Positions 43,210-52,084 of a DNA stretch of 64,000 bases are shown in pieces (position 1 is the stretch's first letter; each line of letters starts with the position of its first letter). The stretch covers positions 9,695-73,694 of the forward strand of contig CAYXQJ010000016.1 of NCBI GenBank assembly GCA_964467455.1, written 5' to 3'. The position numbers and the translations under genes were made by a program. The notes under the pieces were generated by a model. That model was given only the letters and a program-made list of their open reading frames with translations, ran no database searches and was not told where the DNA came from. Origin of the DNA: OLB6 sp964467455. GTDB lineage: Bacteria; Bacteroidota; Ignavibacteria; Kapaibacteriales; Kapaibacteriaceae.

Positions 43210-43542
43210 TCACGCATATGATAGGCGGCCGGGCCGGCGTACACATTCCGCGTCATACGCCTGCTTGTTGTGACGTGAATCGTTTTTATCGGACCAGTAT
43301 CTGACAATCGTGCGCTGCGCATCGTCCAAGTTTTCGTCTCGGGCGCACCACTTTTGAATTTTCGCCGTCGAAAATCGCTTTTTGCCATTTCGTGGCGGAT
43401 CGCCGAGAGGCTTTAACCTGTCGAACCGGACGAGAATTTGAATTTCGTCCAGCGTAAAGCCGGTTGCCCAAGCCACCTGCTGTTCGCACAAGGTCGCGGG
43501 CCAGCGTGGCAACCTTAGAAATCGCTCTTGTTCCTCACACAT
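43210..43542 (-). CDS. Small helix-turn-helix protein (110 aa)
   Basis: The segment VAWATGFTLDEIQILVRFDR then LKPLGDPPRNGKKRFST looks like a MerR/excisionase-type DNA-binding fold; short proteins with this LKPLGxPxxNxxKxF pattern recur in Verrucomicrobiota (from memory). No effector domain. It lies at the edge of the mobile module and could be an excisionase-like or regulatory protein, or simply a chromosomal gene. ATG at 43542 with AAAGGG upstream. Confidence 0.65.
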   Translation of the reverse strand: MCEEQERFLRLPRWPATLCEQQVAWATGFTLDEIQILVRFDRLKPLGDPPRNGKKRFSTAKIQKWCARDENLDDAQRTIVRYWSDKNDSRHNKQAYDAECVRRPGRLSYA

Positions 43543-43867
43543 GGCTGGCCCTTTCCACTTCGACCGACGGATATTTGACGCGTGCGAACACCGAGTTCAT
43601 TTTCTCTGACATTGGCAAAGCGAAATGTAAAAACATTCCGGCTGCGAATGGCCCGAAGCTTGTGTCCGTTGTTGCAGTGCAAATGTTTCATTTTTTGAGA
43701 ACGCCGACCCGGACGAACCGCAATCTCTGCGGTTTTTCCATGAGCCGATTTTCTGATGGTGTAATGCCTCTCGGCGTGGGATTCCTTGCAAAAAAATTTC
43801 AGAATATTTTCCTCTGGCTGGTTGCAGGAGTTTTGGAAGTACTGTAGCAAAGACGAAATTAATCAGA
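43543..43867. other. Divergent intergenic region at the edge of the mobile module
   Basis: This 325-nt AT-richer stretch separates the small HTH gene (minus) from the ECF sigma factor gene (plus). It marks the change from minus-strand accessory genes to chromosome-like genes, and must hold both promoters. I see no tRNA, integrase or clear attachment repeat. Confidence 0.5.
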
Positions 43868-44449
43868 ATGGACCAAAACGAAGATGACAAACTTTGGGTG
43901 ATTTATGAACACTCGGATTTTTGTGCCCGAAATCCACACAACAAGGGCGCAATGCAGCGGGCAAAAGCGTCCGTGGCATTGATCAAGAAACTCACGCCAA
44001 AAATATCCGCTTCCTTGTTAGCGCGATTTGCTGCCTTATCCAAACAAGATGTTGAAGACCTGGTGCAAGATACCTACATTGCCATGGCTCGGAATGGGGA
44101 TATAAAACGAACTGGCACGCTGGTGGGCTATGCATGCACAGTTGCATTTCGAAAAGCTCTTCGCGAGTTGAAGAAGAGGGGCAAGCACCAACAACTACTG
44201 AGCGAGTGGCCCATTCGCGAGCAGTCCCCCCAAAAAAATGCTGACTATGAATTAGTATTTAAGGCCTTGAATCGACTAGAGGTTGAGGATCGGGCAATCC
44301 TGGATCTGTACTATTTTAAGGACTTCTCGGTTCCTGAGATTGCTGAAATACTGCATAGATCTGAAGCTTGCGTTGAGTCACGGAAATGGAGGGCGCTAAA
44401 ACGTTTGGCGAAGGATTGGAGCATCAACAGAAAGGATGCCACAGAATGA
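43868..44449 (+). CDS. ECF-type RNA polymerase sigma factor
   Basis: 193 residues. Region 2: LSKQDVEDLVQDTYIAMARN then TLVGYACTVAFRKALRELKK. Region 4: LEVEDRAILDLYYFKDFSVP then EIAEILHRSEACVESRKWRA, a typical sigma-70 region-4 HTH. It would direct RNA polymerase to a special promoter set. Its stop overlaps the start of the next gene by 4 nt, so the product of that gene may be its partner or regulator. No anti-sigma factor with a membrane segment is beside it. Confidence 0.9.
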   Translation: MDQNEDDKLWVIYEHSDFCARNPHNKGAMQRAKASVALIKKLTPKISASLLARFAALSKQDVEDLVQDTYIAMARNGDIKRTGTLVGYACTVAFRKALRELKKRGKHQQLLSEWPIREQSPQKNADYELVFKALNRLEVEDRAILDLYYFKDFSVPEIAEILHRSEACVESRKWRALKRLAKDWSINRKDATE

Positions 44450-44958
44450 AAATTCATGATAAGATAGAGTCTGTTCTTAAGCAGATCGGGAAGGACCAAA
44501 GGGCTCAGGTTGAAAAGCACAAACTCTCGGATGCCAAGGCTCAAAAAATGTATCTGGCAGTGCAACAGGCAATGACACCAAGTAACAAAACAGGAGATGC
44601 GGCAAAGGTCAGTTGCCCAGCTGTCAAACCAGAGAAGGAAAAGCCGCTTAGTATTACACTCGAAACCGAGGTTGATGATTTCCTAAAACAAATCAGTTGC
44701 AAAATTCCACGCAAAACCAAGAAGAAGCGACAGCCGAGGTTCATGGCCATGGTAGCAACCAACCCACCGAGCGAAGCGTTAGGCAAGCAGTTGACACGAG
44801 TGGCAAACACATACAAACGGCTGCGGACCCGATTGCTTAAGGGTGTAGCCGACAAGGTCGTAACTCCTGAACAAGCACAAATTCAGCTTTCGGTAGCGGG
44901 AAACAGGCTGCGAGAAGAGTTGGTCCGAAAAGGGCTAATTAAGGGGAGCGGCAAATAA
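44446..44958 (+). CDS. Hypothetical protein coupled to the sigma factor (170 aa)
   Basis: A Lys-rich soluble protein: MKIHDKIESVLKQIGKDQRA at the start, KIPRKTKKKRQPRFMAMVAT in the middle, and a helical end TPEQAQIQLSVAGNRLREEL. The ATG lies within ATGA at the end of the sigma factor gene, so translation is coupled. It has no transmembrane segment or zinc-binding anti-sigma motif. It may act with the sigma factor, but nothing in the sequence shows how. Confidence 0.75.
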   Translation: MKIHDKIESVLKQIGKDQRAQVEKHKLSDAKAQKMYLAVQQAMTPSNKTGDAAKVSCPAVKPEKEKPLSITLETEVDDFLKQISCKIPRKTKKKRQPRFMAMVATNPPSEALGKQLTRVANTYKRLRTRLLKGVADKVVTPEQAQIQLSVAGNRLREELVRKGLIKGSGK

Positions 44959-44995
44959 CAAATCAGTAACATTCGCTGTCCGCTTAATTTCGCCC

Positions 44996-47236
44996 GTGCA
45001 GAACACTCTTGGAAGTCGGACCAAGGTAACACACCAATTCGTTTTGGTGTCGATAGTCTGCATTTGTCATTCGTTTTTAGTTGCGAGCTCCGGTGTCGCC
45101 GTCAGTGGCACGATTGAGGATAAACCGCCATTGCCGCGCCATTGGACCTTCGTCTCCGATCAGCGGAGCGCATGGTATGGCTTTTCTCTTGCCGCTGGAG
45201 GTGACATCAACGGTGATGGCCTGCCTGACCTGATTGTGGGCGTGCCGCGTTTTGCTGAAAACGGGTTTCGCAGCGGTGGCTTCGCGGTGTTTATGGGCAA
45301 CCGCGAAGGCTTGAAGGAAACTCCAACCGCAATCTTTAGGGGCGCATGGCGTGACGTTAGGTTTGGCGACATTTTGTCCGGGATTGTAGATGTGAACGGA
45401 GATGGTCTCGGCGACCTGGTGACTGCGGCTCCATCGAGCGTTTACCCCGAATCCTTGGATGCCTGTGTATTCCAATACCACGGAACCGCTGACGGTCTGC
45501 AAATCAATCGCGCAACCAAGCTCTGTGCAGAAATGCCTTCGCATCCTCGTGCCGTACGCGTCACTGATGCCGGCGACCTCAACGGGGACGGAATTCAGGA
45601 CATCTTGGTGGGGGTGGGATCATTCGTCTCCAATTCCATCCCGATCTTTTGGCCCGTCTATGGCTCCGCCACAGGATTGGCGTGGCAGGTGACTTTGCCG
45701 TTCACAATCGTCGGGAGTGCCTTCGCGAGCGCGGGAGATGTGAACGGTGATGGCTTTGCGGATGTGATTGTCGGGCGGGCCTCATTCGATGGTGACGATA
45801 ATGTCCGGGGGCAAGCCACGGTCCATTACGGCTCTCCGAGCGGTCTGCATTCAACCGCTGGTTGGAGTGTGCAGGGTTCTGAAACTTATCAACGTCTTGG
45901 GCTTGAAGTCGCGGGAATCGGGGACGTGAATGGTGATGGGTTTGGTGATGTTGCAATTGGCGCTCCAGGGCTAAACCCAAAGCGTGACGGAATTGGGCAT
46001 GTTCTGATTTATTTCGGTTCACGAGGCGGGCTCTCGACTTCACCAAACTGGACGGCAACAGCCGAACGACCGAGCTCGTTGTTTGGTCGGAGTATCGCGG
46101 GAGCGGGGGACGTCAACGGAGATGGTTGCGCCGATTTTGTGATCAGCGCGACATATTTGACGGAAGCACACAACCGGGAGGGTCGCGTTTATTTATACCT
46201 TGGCTCAACAAACGGACCGGAGCAGTCACCGCGCTTAATCATTGATGGTGGACTCGCGGAGGCGCAATTTGGGTTTGCCCTTGCCCGCGCGGGCGACATG
46301 GATGGGGATGGACTGAGTGATTTTCTGATTGGCTCTCCTTACTACGGTAATTCCCCAATTCAAGTTGGCCGCGTGGATTTATTTTATGGGTCACTTGAAG
46401 CTTATCAAAAACCGCTTCATCTGGTCGCGAAAGGTAGGAGGTTTGAACGCTTCGCCCCCGAATCAGTGGTAGCGGCAGGCGAATCCCAAAAGAACGACAA
46501 TAAACAAACACCTGCTTCCATCGGCATTTCTGACCGACCAAATGGGGGCATTCCCTGGCTGGTGGTGACTGGAGCGTTACTTGTTCTTGGAGGCGTCGGT
46601 TTGTTTGCATGGAACAGACAGCGCGTCGCAGTGCTACGAGAACGCGAACGAATTGCCCGTGATTTGCATGATGAAGTGGGCGCGCACCTAACCAGCCTCA
46701 CCATGCTGGGGAAGGACGTGCAAAGTGACACGAAGCGCCAGGAAGTCTCCGCCGCTGCCCGCGAAATCAGCCGTGCCTTTGAGCAGGTGGTTTGGGCAGT
46801 CCGGCCAGACACTGCAACTTTGGAGCAGTTGATTGCCTTTTTAGGGGCACAGTCGCCTAAGTTTTTTACCGGTAACTCAACACGCTGCTTTTTGGACCTG
46901 CCAATTGCCGTTCCCAATCGCAAAGTGCCGGATCGCGTCCGACAGAATCTCCTTCCAGCGGTCAAAGAAGCATTGAACAACGCCGCCAAACATGCGCACG
47001 CCAGCGAGGTCTGGCTGCGAATACAGACGGAAGGCGAGGTAATGCGGATTGTGGTGGAAGACAACGGCTGCGGCTTGCCGAAAGCTGGGGCGAAAGCTAC
47101 CCCGGACGCAGACTTTGCCTCGACTTCGCGCGGGATTGCAAATATGAAGCGGCGGATTTCAGAAATTTGTGGAGTCTTCTCCATTGAGGAACGCGATGGT
47201 GGGGGAACCCGGGTCGTCATCCAGATTGGAATTTGA
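44996..47236 (+). CDS. FG-GAP repeat sensor histidine kinase (NarL-type)
   Basis: 746 residues from a GTG start. A hydrophobic N-terminus (FVLVSIVCICHSFLVASSG) exports a sensor of about seven FG-GAP/integrin alpha-like repeats with calcium-loop motifs such as GGDINGDGLPDLIVG and GDVNGDGFGDVAIGAP (about 60-460). One membrane span follows near 525 (LVVTGALLVLGGVGLFAW). The kinase part has the HisKA_3 motif ERIARDLHDEVGAHLTSL (phospho-His near 557) and a HATPase domain with NNAAKHAHAS, VEDNGCGLP and GGGTRVVI. It works with the response regulator 65 nt downstream. A beta-propeller of this kind as the periplasmic sensor is unusual outside Verrucomicrobiota and relatives. Confidence 0.92.
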   Translation: MQNTLGSRTKVTHQFVLVSIVCICHSFLVASSGVAVSGTIEDKPPLPRHWTFVSDQRSAWYGFSLAAGGDINGDGLPDLIVGVPRFAENGFRSGGFAVFMGNREGLKETPTAIFRGAWRDVRFGDILSGIVDVNGDGLGDLVTAAPSSVYPESLDACVFQYHGTADGLQINRATKLCAEMPSHPRAVRVTDAGDLNGDGIQDILVGVGSFVSNSIPIFWPVYGSATGLAWQVTLPFTIVGSAFASAGDVNGDGFADVIVGRASFDGDDNVRGQATVHYGSPSGLHSTAGWSVQGSETYQRLGLEVAGIGDVNGDGFGDVAIGAPGLNPKRDGIGHVLIYFGSRGGLSTSPNWTATAERPSSLFGRSIAGAGDVNGDGCADFVISATYLTEAHNREGRVYLYLGSTNGPEQSPRLIIDGGLAEAQFGFALARAGDMDGDGLSDFLIGSPYYGNSPIQVGRVDLFYGSLEAYQKPLHLVAKGRRFERFAPESVVAAGESQKNDNKQTPASIGISDRPNGGIPWLVVTGALLVLGGVGLFAWNRQRVAVLRERERIARDLHDEVGAHLTSLTMLGKDVQSDTKRQEVSAAAREISRAFEQVVWAVRPDTATLEQLIAFLGAQSPKFFTGNSTRCFLDLPIAVPNRKVPDRVRQNLLPAVKEALNNAAKHAHASEVWLRIQTEGEVMRIVVEDNGCGLPKAGAKATPDADFASTSRGIANMKRRISEICGVFSIEERDGGGTRVVIQIGI

Positions 47237-47301
47237 CCCGGAAATCTGGAATAGATTGAGCCAGCACTTGATTACGGGAAAGTTTCTGTCATAAATCCGG
47301 C

Positions 47302-47958
47302 GTGCTGATCAACGTCTCCATCGTTGAGGACAAAGACAAAACGCGCGAGAGCTTGCGGGTTTTGATTGATGGCACTTCCGGCCTGCGGTGTGTGAGCGCG
47401 CACGCTTCGGCGGAAGACGCTTCCGAAAAGCTCCCCATCCGCCGAGCGCAGGTAGTGCTGGTGGATTTGGGCCTGCCGCGTCGGTCTGGCATTGAATGCG
47501 TTCGGGAACTCAAAATGCGCAACCCGAACCTGTTGCCATTGATTCTCACGGTTCACGAAGACGTGGAGCGGATTTTCCAAGCCCTCACAGCGGGGGCGCA
47601 CGGTTATTTGCTTAAAACCACCGAGCCAGCGGAAATTCTGGCTTCCATCCGCGAAGTGTTTGAGGGCGGTGCGCCCATGTCCCCGCCGATAGCGCGCAAA
47701 GTCATCCAACACTTTCACCAACTGCCCAAGCGTGATGACGACCTCGCGCAACTCACCATCCGTGAACGGGAGATCATGGATGAGGTCGCCACGGGGCGGA
47801 CCTTCAAGGAAATCGCCAGGCGGATGGACATCAGTTACGAAACGGTGAAAGCCCACGTGCGGAACGTTTATCACAAACTCCATGTTACGAGTCGCACGGC
47901 GGCAGCGGTCAGATTCGTGGACCGGAAAAGGAACGTTCCCGCCGTGGTTGAGAATTAG
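47302..47958 (+). CDS. LuxR/NarL-family response regulator
   Basis: 218 residues from a GTG start. Receiver domain: acidic pocket VEDKD (8-12), phospho-acceptor D55 in VLVDLGLP, T in LILTVHE, and K in GYLLKTTEP. GerE-type HTH at the C-terminus: LTIREREIMDEVATGRTFKE then IARRMDISYETVKAHVRNVY. It pairs with the FG-GAP histidine kinase. The inverted CCCCnnACGGGGTA motifs just after it (47994-48059) may be its target before the secreted protein gene (inference). Confidence 0.93.
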   Translation: MLINVSIVEDKDKTRESLRVLIDGTSGLRCVSAHASAEDASEKLPIRRAQVVLVDLGLPRRSGIECVRELKMRNPNLLPLILTVHEDVERIFQALTAGAHGYLLKTTEPAEILASIREVFEGGAPMSPPIARKVIQHFHQLPKRDDDLAQLTIREREIMDEVATGRTFKEIARRMDISYETVKAHVRNVYHKLHVTSRTAAAVRFVDRKRNVPAVVEN

Positions 47959-47993
47959 CAGCTCGCTGACTGAGTTGTCCGTCCCAATCCCTC

Positions 47994-48059
47994 CCCCATA
48001 CGGGGTAACGCTTCCGGGTAAATTCGTGTAAGATTCCGCCTCAGCTACCCCGTTCGGGG
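47994..48059. repeat. Two inverted copies of CCCCnnACGGGGTA
   Basis: CCCCATACGGGGTA at 47994-48007 and, on the opposite strand, CCCCGAACGGGGTA at 48046-48059. Each copy is itself palindromic. They lie between the response regulator gene and the LamG protein gene and look like regulator-binding sites. Confidence 0.55.
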
Positions 48060-48193
48060 AATACTCCTTTCGCAGGTATCAGTTATTCTTCACCGATAAT
48101 CAGTCGGCAGCCAAGGTCTGAACTCTGCGGCTGAGTATAGATAACCGACTCGACGCGCAGGCCAGCTGATGAATGGGTTAAATTGAAACCGTT

Positions 48194-50410
48194 ATGAAAA
48201 TCCACTTTTGCTTACAAATGTTGTGTACGCTCGCGTTCGGCGCTTTGAACACAACTGGACTATGCCTTGAATCCGACGGCAACACTTCGTTCCTGCTCCA
48301 CATGAATAACGATTTAGTGGATTTTTCTGCGCAGGCAAAAACTCCGACGCTTAGTTCGGGGGTATTCTTTGAGCCCGGCGTGGTTGGTTCCGCTGCTTAC
48401 TTCTCAACGAGCAATCAACTAATGTTCTCCTCGGGAACAAGTATTTCTGGAACAAACGGAACGCTTGAGTTCTTCATCAAACCCAGGTGGAACGGAAATG
48501 ATGGTCAAAGTCATTCCATTTTGATGTTCGGCGGGGCTGGGGGACTCTTATTTCAGAAAGATGGAGGGAACTACCTTCGGTGTATCGTCAACCGCTATGG
48601 TGCCAGCGGTGGAAATCCTGAAGCTGGCGTCGGGGTCAACATTTCAGATTGGGTGTCCAACCAATGGCACTATGTTGCGTTCACATGGTCAGACTCCTCT
48701 TTGCACCTCTATGTTGATGGTGTGCGCCAAGCAACTTCGCATTTTGATTACACATTACCGGCAATCGGTTCAGCAACATTTCAAATCGGTGCGGACAACT
48801 CAATTGACGCCGCCGATGCCACGATTGATGAACTGCGCATTAGTTTTACCGCACGCTCGGACGATGAAATTAGGTCTGCATTTATCGCGGATGTTAATCT
48901 TACCGGTTTGGCAATTGTCCCGACCAACAAAACCCTGCTCCCCACGTGGGGGTTCAGCCCCAGCTTGGTTTTGACATCTTCACTTGGCGTAGGGGCTTTT
49001 CCCGCTACCTGGGCAACCTGGACGAGTGCTGATACGAACATCGCAGACATTGACTCGGACGGGGTTATTGTTGGTAAAGATGCCGGTGTCACCACTTTGA
49101 CCGCAATGCTCGAAGGCAAATCGGCAAGCCTGACTCTAAATGTCGTCCCACCAATTCGTCTGCCAACGTATGATGCAATTGACACGGCGCTGAGTATTCC
49201 GGCAACCAATGCGATTTACGACATGCCTGTGGTGATTATCAATTACATCCCCACGCCTGACGGGACTAATGTCGATGACAGTATTTATCCGCAAAGCACA
49301 ATCGAAGATTTTAAGGCGACGATGAATCTTCGGAACCGATGGACAAAATTCATGCTGGAAGAGGGCAGCAAGTACCATGGCTACCAAAATGCCAATGCCC
49401 ACCCATCCCTTGGCTACCGGGTGGTACAGGTGATCTCAGTCTATGAACCAATGCCTCCCGGTCGGGATTCTTGGGAAGAGGGGCTTAAATTTCCAGATTA
49501 CTACCGCATGATGGAACGATTCAACATTGGGGCAGCGGTATCAAATCTGAATGTGAAGGAGGTTTGGATTTGGGGTTACCACGATGCTGGGATCGCTCCA
49601 CTTGAATCCAACATGTCCAGCCCAACCACGGGTGATATTTCAAACAGCGACCGTGTGGAAGATTTACCGATCTATGACCGCACATACGTGGTTTACCATT
49701 TCAATGCAGCCCTTGACCAGGGTTACACCCACGACCACGGACATCAACTCGAAGCTATTCTTGGTTATGTTAACCAAAGGCAGGACGGAAACGACGACCT
49801 GTTCTGGAAAAAGTTTTGCGGACGCAACCTTGATGGCTCATGGCAGCAAGGCCGTTGCGGTGATAATCATCACCCCCCGAACGCGGAAGATGATTACGAC
49901 TACTCCAACCCTCTCTGGGTTTCAAGTGATTGCATGGACTGGACTCCCGACAAAGTCGGACAACTAAGTTTGGTGAATTCCAACACATGGGGCAGCATTC
50001 CATATCCGTGGCCGAATGGAAGCATTGCACGTGAGCCGATTGAATCGCAATTCTACATCTTTTGGCGGCAAAACATGCCCGGCTGGCAGAACGGGATTCG
50101 TTATGGAACCAATGTCATGGCTAACTGGTGGGAGTTCACCGGCGATTGGGATAATGCGATCCGCGCCAACCGCGGCCTATATCGAATTCCACAAGTTTCA
50201 TTCGTCCCGGGGTCTTTGACTGTTACCAACGGGACCTTCCGTGCTGCGCTGGCAGGGGACGCAGGTTTTGATTACGTATTGGAAGCCACAACAAACTTCA
50301 CATCTTGGGCGAGTATTGGAATTTTGTCGAATTTTGCTGGCGCGGCTCAGATTGCCGACCCGCAAAGCGCTATCAGCAAATTCTACCGAGTGCGCGCAAC
50401 CTCAAACTGA
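48194..50410 (+). CDS. Secreted LamG / Ig-like protein with conserved His-rich domain
   Basis: 738 residues with a signal peptide (MKIHFCLQMLCTLAFGALNT). A LamG-type jelly-roll (about 30-225) has GTLEFFIKPRW and WHYVAFTWSDSSLHLYVDG. A bacterial Ig-like (Big_2) domain lies at about 245-320 (ADIDSDGVIVGKDAGVTTL). The central domain, about 330-660, has YTHDHGHQLEAILGYV near 511 and other conserved His and Asp residues, which suggests a metal-binding or peptidase-like domain of unknown kind. The end is an FYRV module with LEATTNFTSW. A partial copy of its last 130 residues stands at 60637-61045 on the other strand. Confidence 0.85.
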   Translation: MKIHFCLQMLCTLAFGALNTTGLCLESDGNTSFLLHMNNDLVDFSAQAKTPTLSSGVFFEPGVVGSAAYFSTSNQLMFSSGTSISGTNGTLEFFIKPRWNGNDGQSHSILMFGGAGGLLFQKDGGNYLRCIVNRYGASGGNPEAGVGVNISDWVSNQWHYVAFTWSDSSLHLYVDGVRQATSHFDYTLPAIGSATFQIGADNSIDAADATIDELRISFTARSDDEIRSAFIADVNLTGLAIVPTNKTLLPTWGFSPSLVLTSSLGVGAFPATWATWTSADTNIADIDSDGVIVGKDAGVTTLTAMLEGKSASLTLNVVPPIRLPTYDAIDTALSIPATNAIYDMPVVIINYIPTPDGTNVDDSIYPQSTIEDFKATMNLRNRWTKFMLEEGSKYHGYQNANAHPSLGYRVVQVISVYEPMPPGRDSWEEGLKFPDYYRMMERFNIGAAVSNLNVKEVWIWGYHDAGIAPLESNMSSPTTGDISNSDRVEDLPIYDRTYVVYHFNAALDQGYTHDHGHQLEAILGYVNQRQDGNDDLFWKKFCGRNLDGSWQQGRCGDNHHPPNAEDDYDYSNPLWVSSDCMDWTPDKVGQLSLVNSNTWGSIPYPWPNGSIAREPIESQFYIFWRQNMPGWQNGIRYGTNVMANWWEFTGDWDNAIRANRGLYRIPQVSFVPGSLTVTNGTFRAALAGDAGFDYVLEATTNFTSWASIGILSNFAGAAQIADPQSAISKFYRVRATSN

Positions 50411-50484
50411 AACAGACCATTTCAAATCTGGATTATCCGAAACCAAACCAATTCAGGCAAAAGCTGCTTAAACGACCGACCAAT

Positions 50485-52041
50485 ATGAAGCGGGCAGCCA
50501 ATTCACCGGCGATTGTTTTCTATTTGGGCTGCGTCCTGTGTGGTGCAATACCGATGAGCCGGGCGGATAGTTTTTGGGGTCGAATACTGGTCCAAACAAA
50601 TCGGACTGGGATAACCATCAAAACCCCCGGGATCAAGGGGGTCCCGGATGTCGGTATATCAATTGGGACCGGGCCGAACTCCACGCCAGTGCAGAATCCG
50701 AATTCCACTGCCGATAACAACACACGAGGCATACCAAGACCAGGCGCATTCACCAGCGGCCCGAAAGTTCAGTATGCTGCCTTATCGGACGGGACCTTGA
50801 TTTTGGACCATGACTGTGGCGACCCGCACCGCAAGCGCAGACCGGGAATGTGGATGCCGCAGTACCAGGAGAAACTCTTTGGCCCTACGATGACCAATAG
50901 CGATCTCTCCTGGCAGATTTTGCGAGCTGCTTTTACCGAGGGTGGAAACATCACCAATATTTTCGAAGCAGCCGAAGAATACGCCACGAAGAATGAATTT
51001 CAGAAACGGGATCTAGTGGAAAAGGTGCTGCCGCTTTACAAGGCGGCACTTGACAAGGCCTCCAGCTTCAACCGGGTGCGTTTTGTTACATTCCTGATTC
51101 CATGTGGCGAATACGATTTGAGCAAAGGCGAACAACAATGCTGGGATGTGTATCAGCCTCCAGGTATCCATTTCAACTCAGGTGAAATTCCAAAGGTTCT
51201 CAAGATACCCGTCGAAAAGGTAATGCGGGTTCGCTCCACCACCAATCTAAGGTTCGCCTGTGCCGTCATATACTCCGCCCGACGGGCAAACCTCGGATTC
51301 AAAACCGGTCAGATTGAGTTGGATGTAGAGGAGGCAGAACTCCACTTGCTAATGGTAAACACCCTAACCGGGCAAATTATCGAGGATAACATTTTTGAAA
51401 AAGTTAAGCACAATTTGCTGTCGCAAAATGTCACCACCGCAGCGGCAACGCAAGGAGATGAAACCCCTGAAAGTTTGAAAGTCGAGATTGAGAGACTCTT
51501 GGATGAAATCGTTACCAAGGTTAAAGCTGGAGAGTTTCCGTCATCTGAAGCTGGAGACGTGCGACACCCCGACTTCCCGGCCCTGAAAAACTGGTTTGAG
51601 GACCGCGTGTTTCTATCTCCCGAAGAACAAGCGACGCTTTTCGAGTCCGTTGGTGCCGGAAGGTCAGCATACAACTACTCGACGTTCGCGCGTGAGGCCG
51701 CAAAGGACCGCGACCGTGCCATTGTGGAGCGAAACATTTGGTGGAGAGCTGCGCGTGCCATGGAGCGAGTGGTCACCATCACCGAGGATACCGAAGAGTT
51801 GAAGCGAAACTTCCATCATTCGACGAAGCTTCGGCAAGCAGGCAATGAACCCGTCGGATTTGAGCTTGGTGCTTGCATGTCTTCAAAGCTACGGGTCTAT
51901 CGGGTGTTTGTTGCGGAGAAAGAAACCCTCAAAGGCGGCTATCTTGGTATGTATTGGGCCAACCTCGACGGTCGCTGGAAGTGTGTTCCGCAGATAGGCT
52001 ATCTGCGCCCCATTCCGTCATTGCCGAAGACCAGGTTTTGA
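50485..52041 (+). CDS. Secreted hypothetical protein (518 aa)
   Basis: Signal peptide MKRAANSPAIVFYLGCVLCG AIPMSRA, then an extracytoplasmic protein with YAALSDGTLILDHDCGDPHR, an alpha-helical middle (EAAEEYATKNEFQKRDLVEK, VLPLYKAALDKASSF) and SVGAGRSAYNYSTFAREAAK. The ATG at 50485 is chosen because the signal peptide begins there. It follows the LamG protein gene by 74 nt and precedes the Rhs gene by 43 nt, on the same strand. No family recognised. Confidence 0.75.
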   Translation: MKRAANSPAIVFYLGCVLCGAIPMSRADSFWGRILVQTNRTGITIKTPGIKGVPDVGISIGTGPNSTPVQNPNSTADNNTRGIPRPGAFTSGPKVQYAALSDGTLILDHDCGDPHRKRRPGMWMPQYQEKLFGPTMTNSDLSWQILRAAFTEGGNITNIFEAAEEYATKNEFQKRDLVEKVLPLYKAALDKASSFNRVRFVTFLIPCGEYDLSKGEQQCWDVYQPPGIHFNSGEIPKVLKIPVEKVMRVRSTTNLRFACAVIYSARRANLGFKTGQIELDVEEAELHLLMVNTLTGQIIEDNIFEKVKHNLLSQNVTTAAATQGDETPESLKVEIERLLDEIVTKVKAGEFPSSEAGDVRHPDFPALKNWFEDRVFLSPEEQATLFESVGAGRSAYNYSTFAREAAKDRDRAIVERNIWWRAARAMERVVTITEDTEELKRNFHHSTKLRQAGNEPVGFELGACMSSKLRVYRVFVAEKETLKGGYLGMYWANLDGRWKCVPQIGYLRPIPSLPKTRF

Positions 52042-52084
52042 GGTGATACCTTCCCTCGGCCTTAACGAATCACAACCGAATTGA

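Noticed and set aside
43464..43847. Plus- and minus-strand frames of over 100 codons in the intergenic region before the sigma factor
   Set aside because: They overlap each other and the small HTH gene, and show no protein-like composition.
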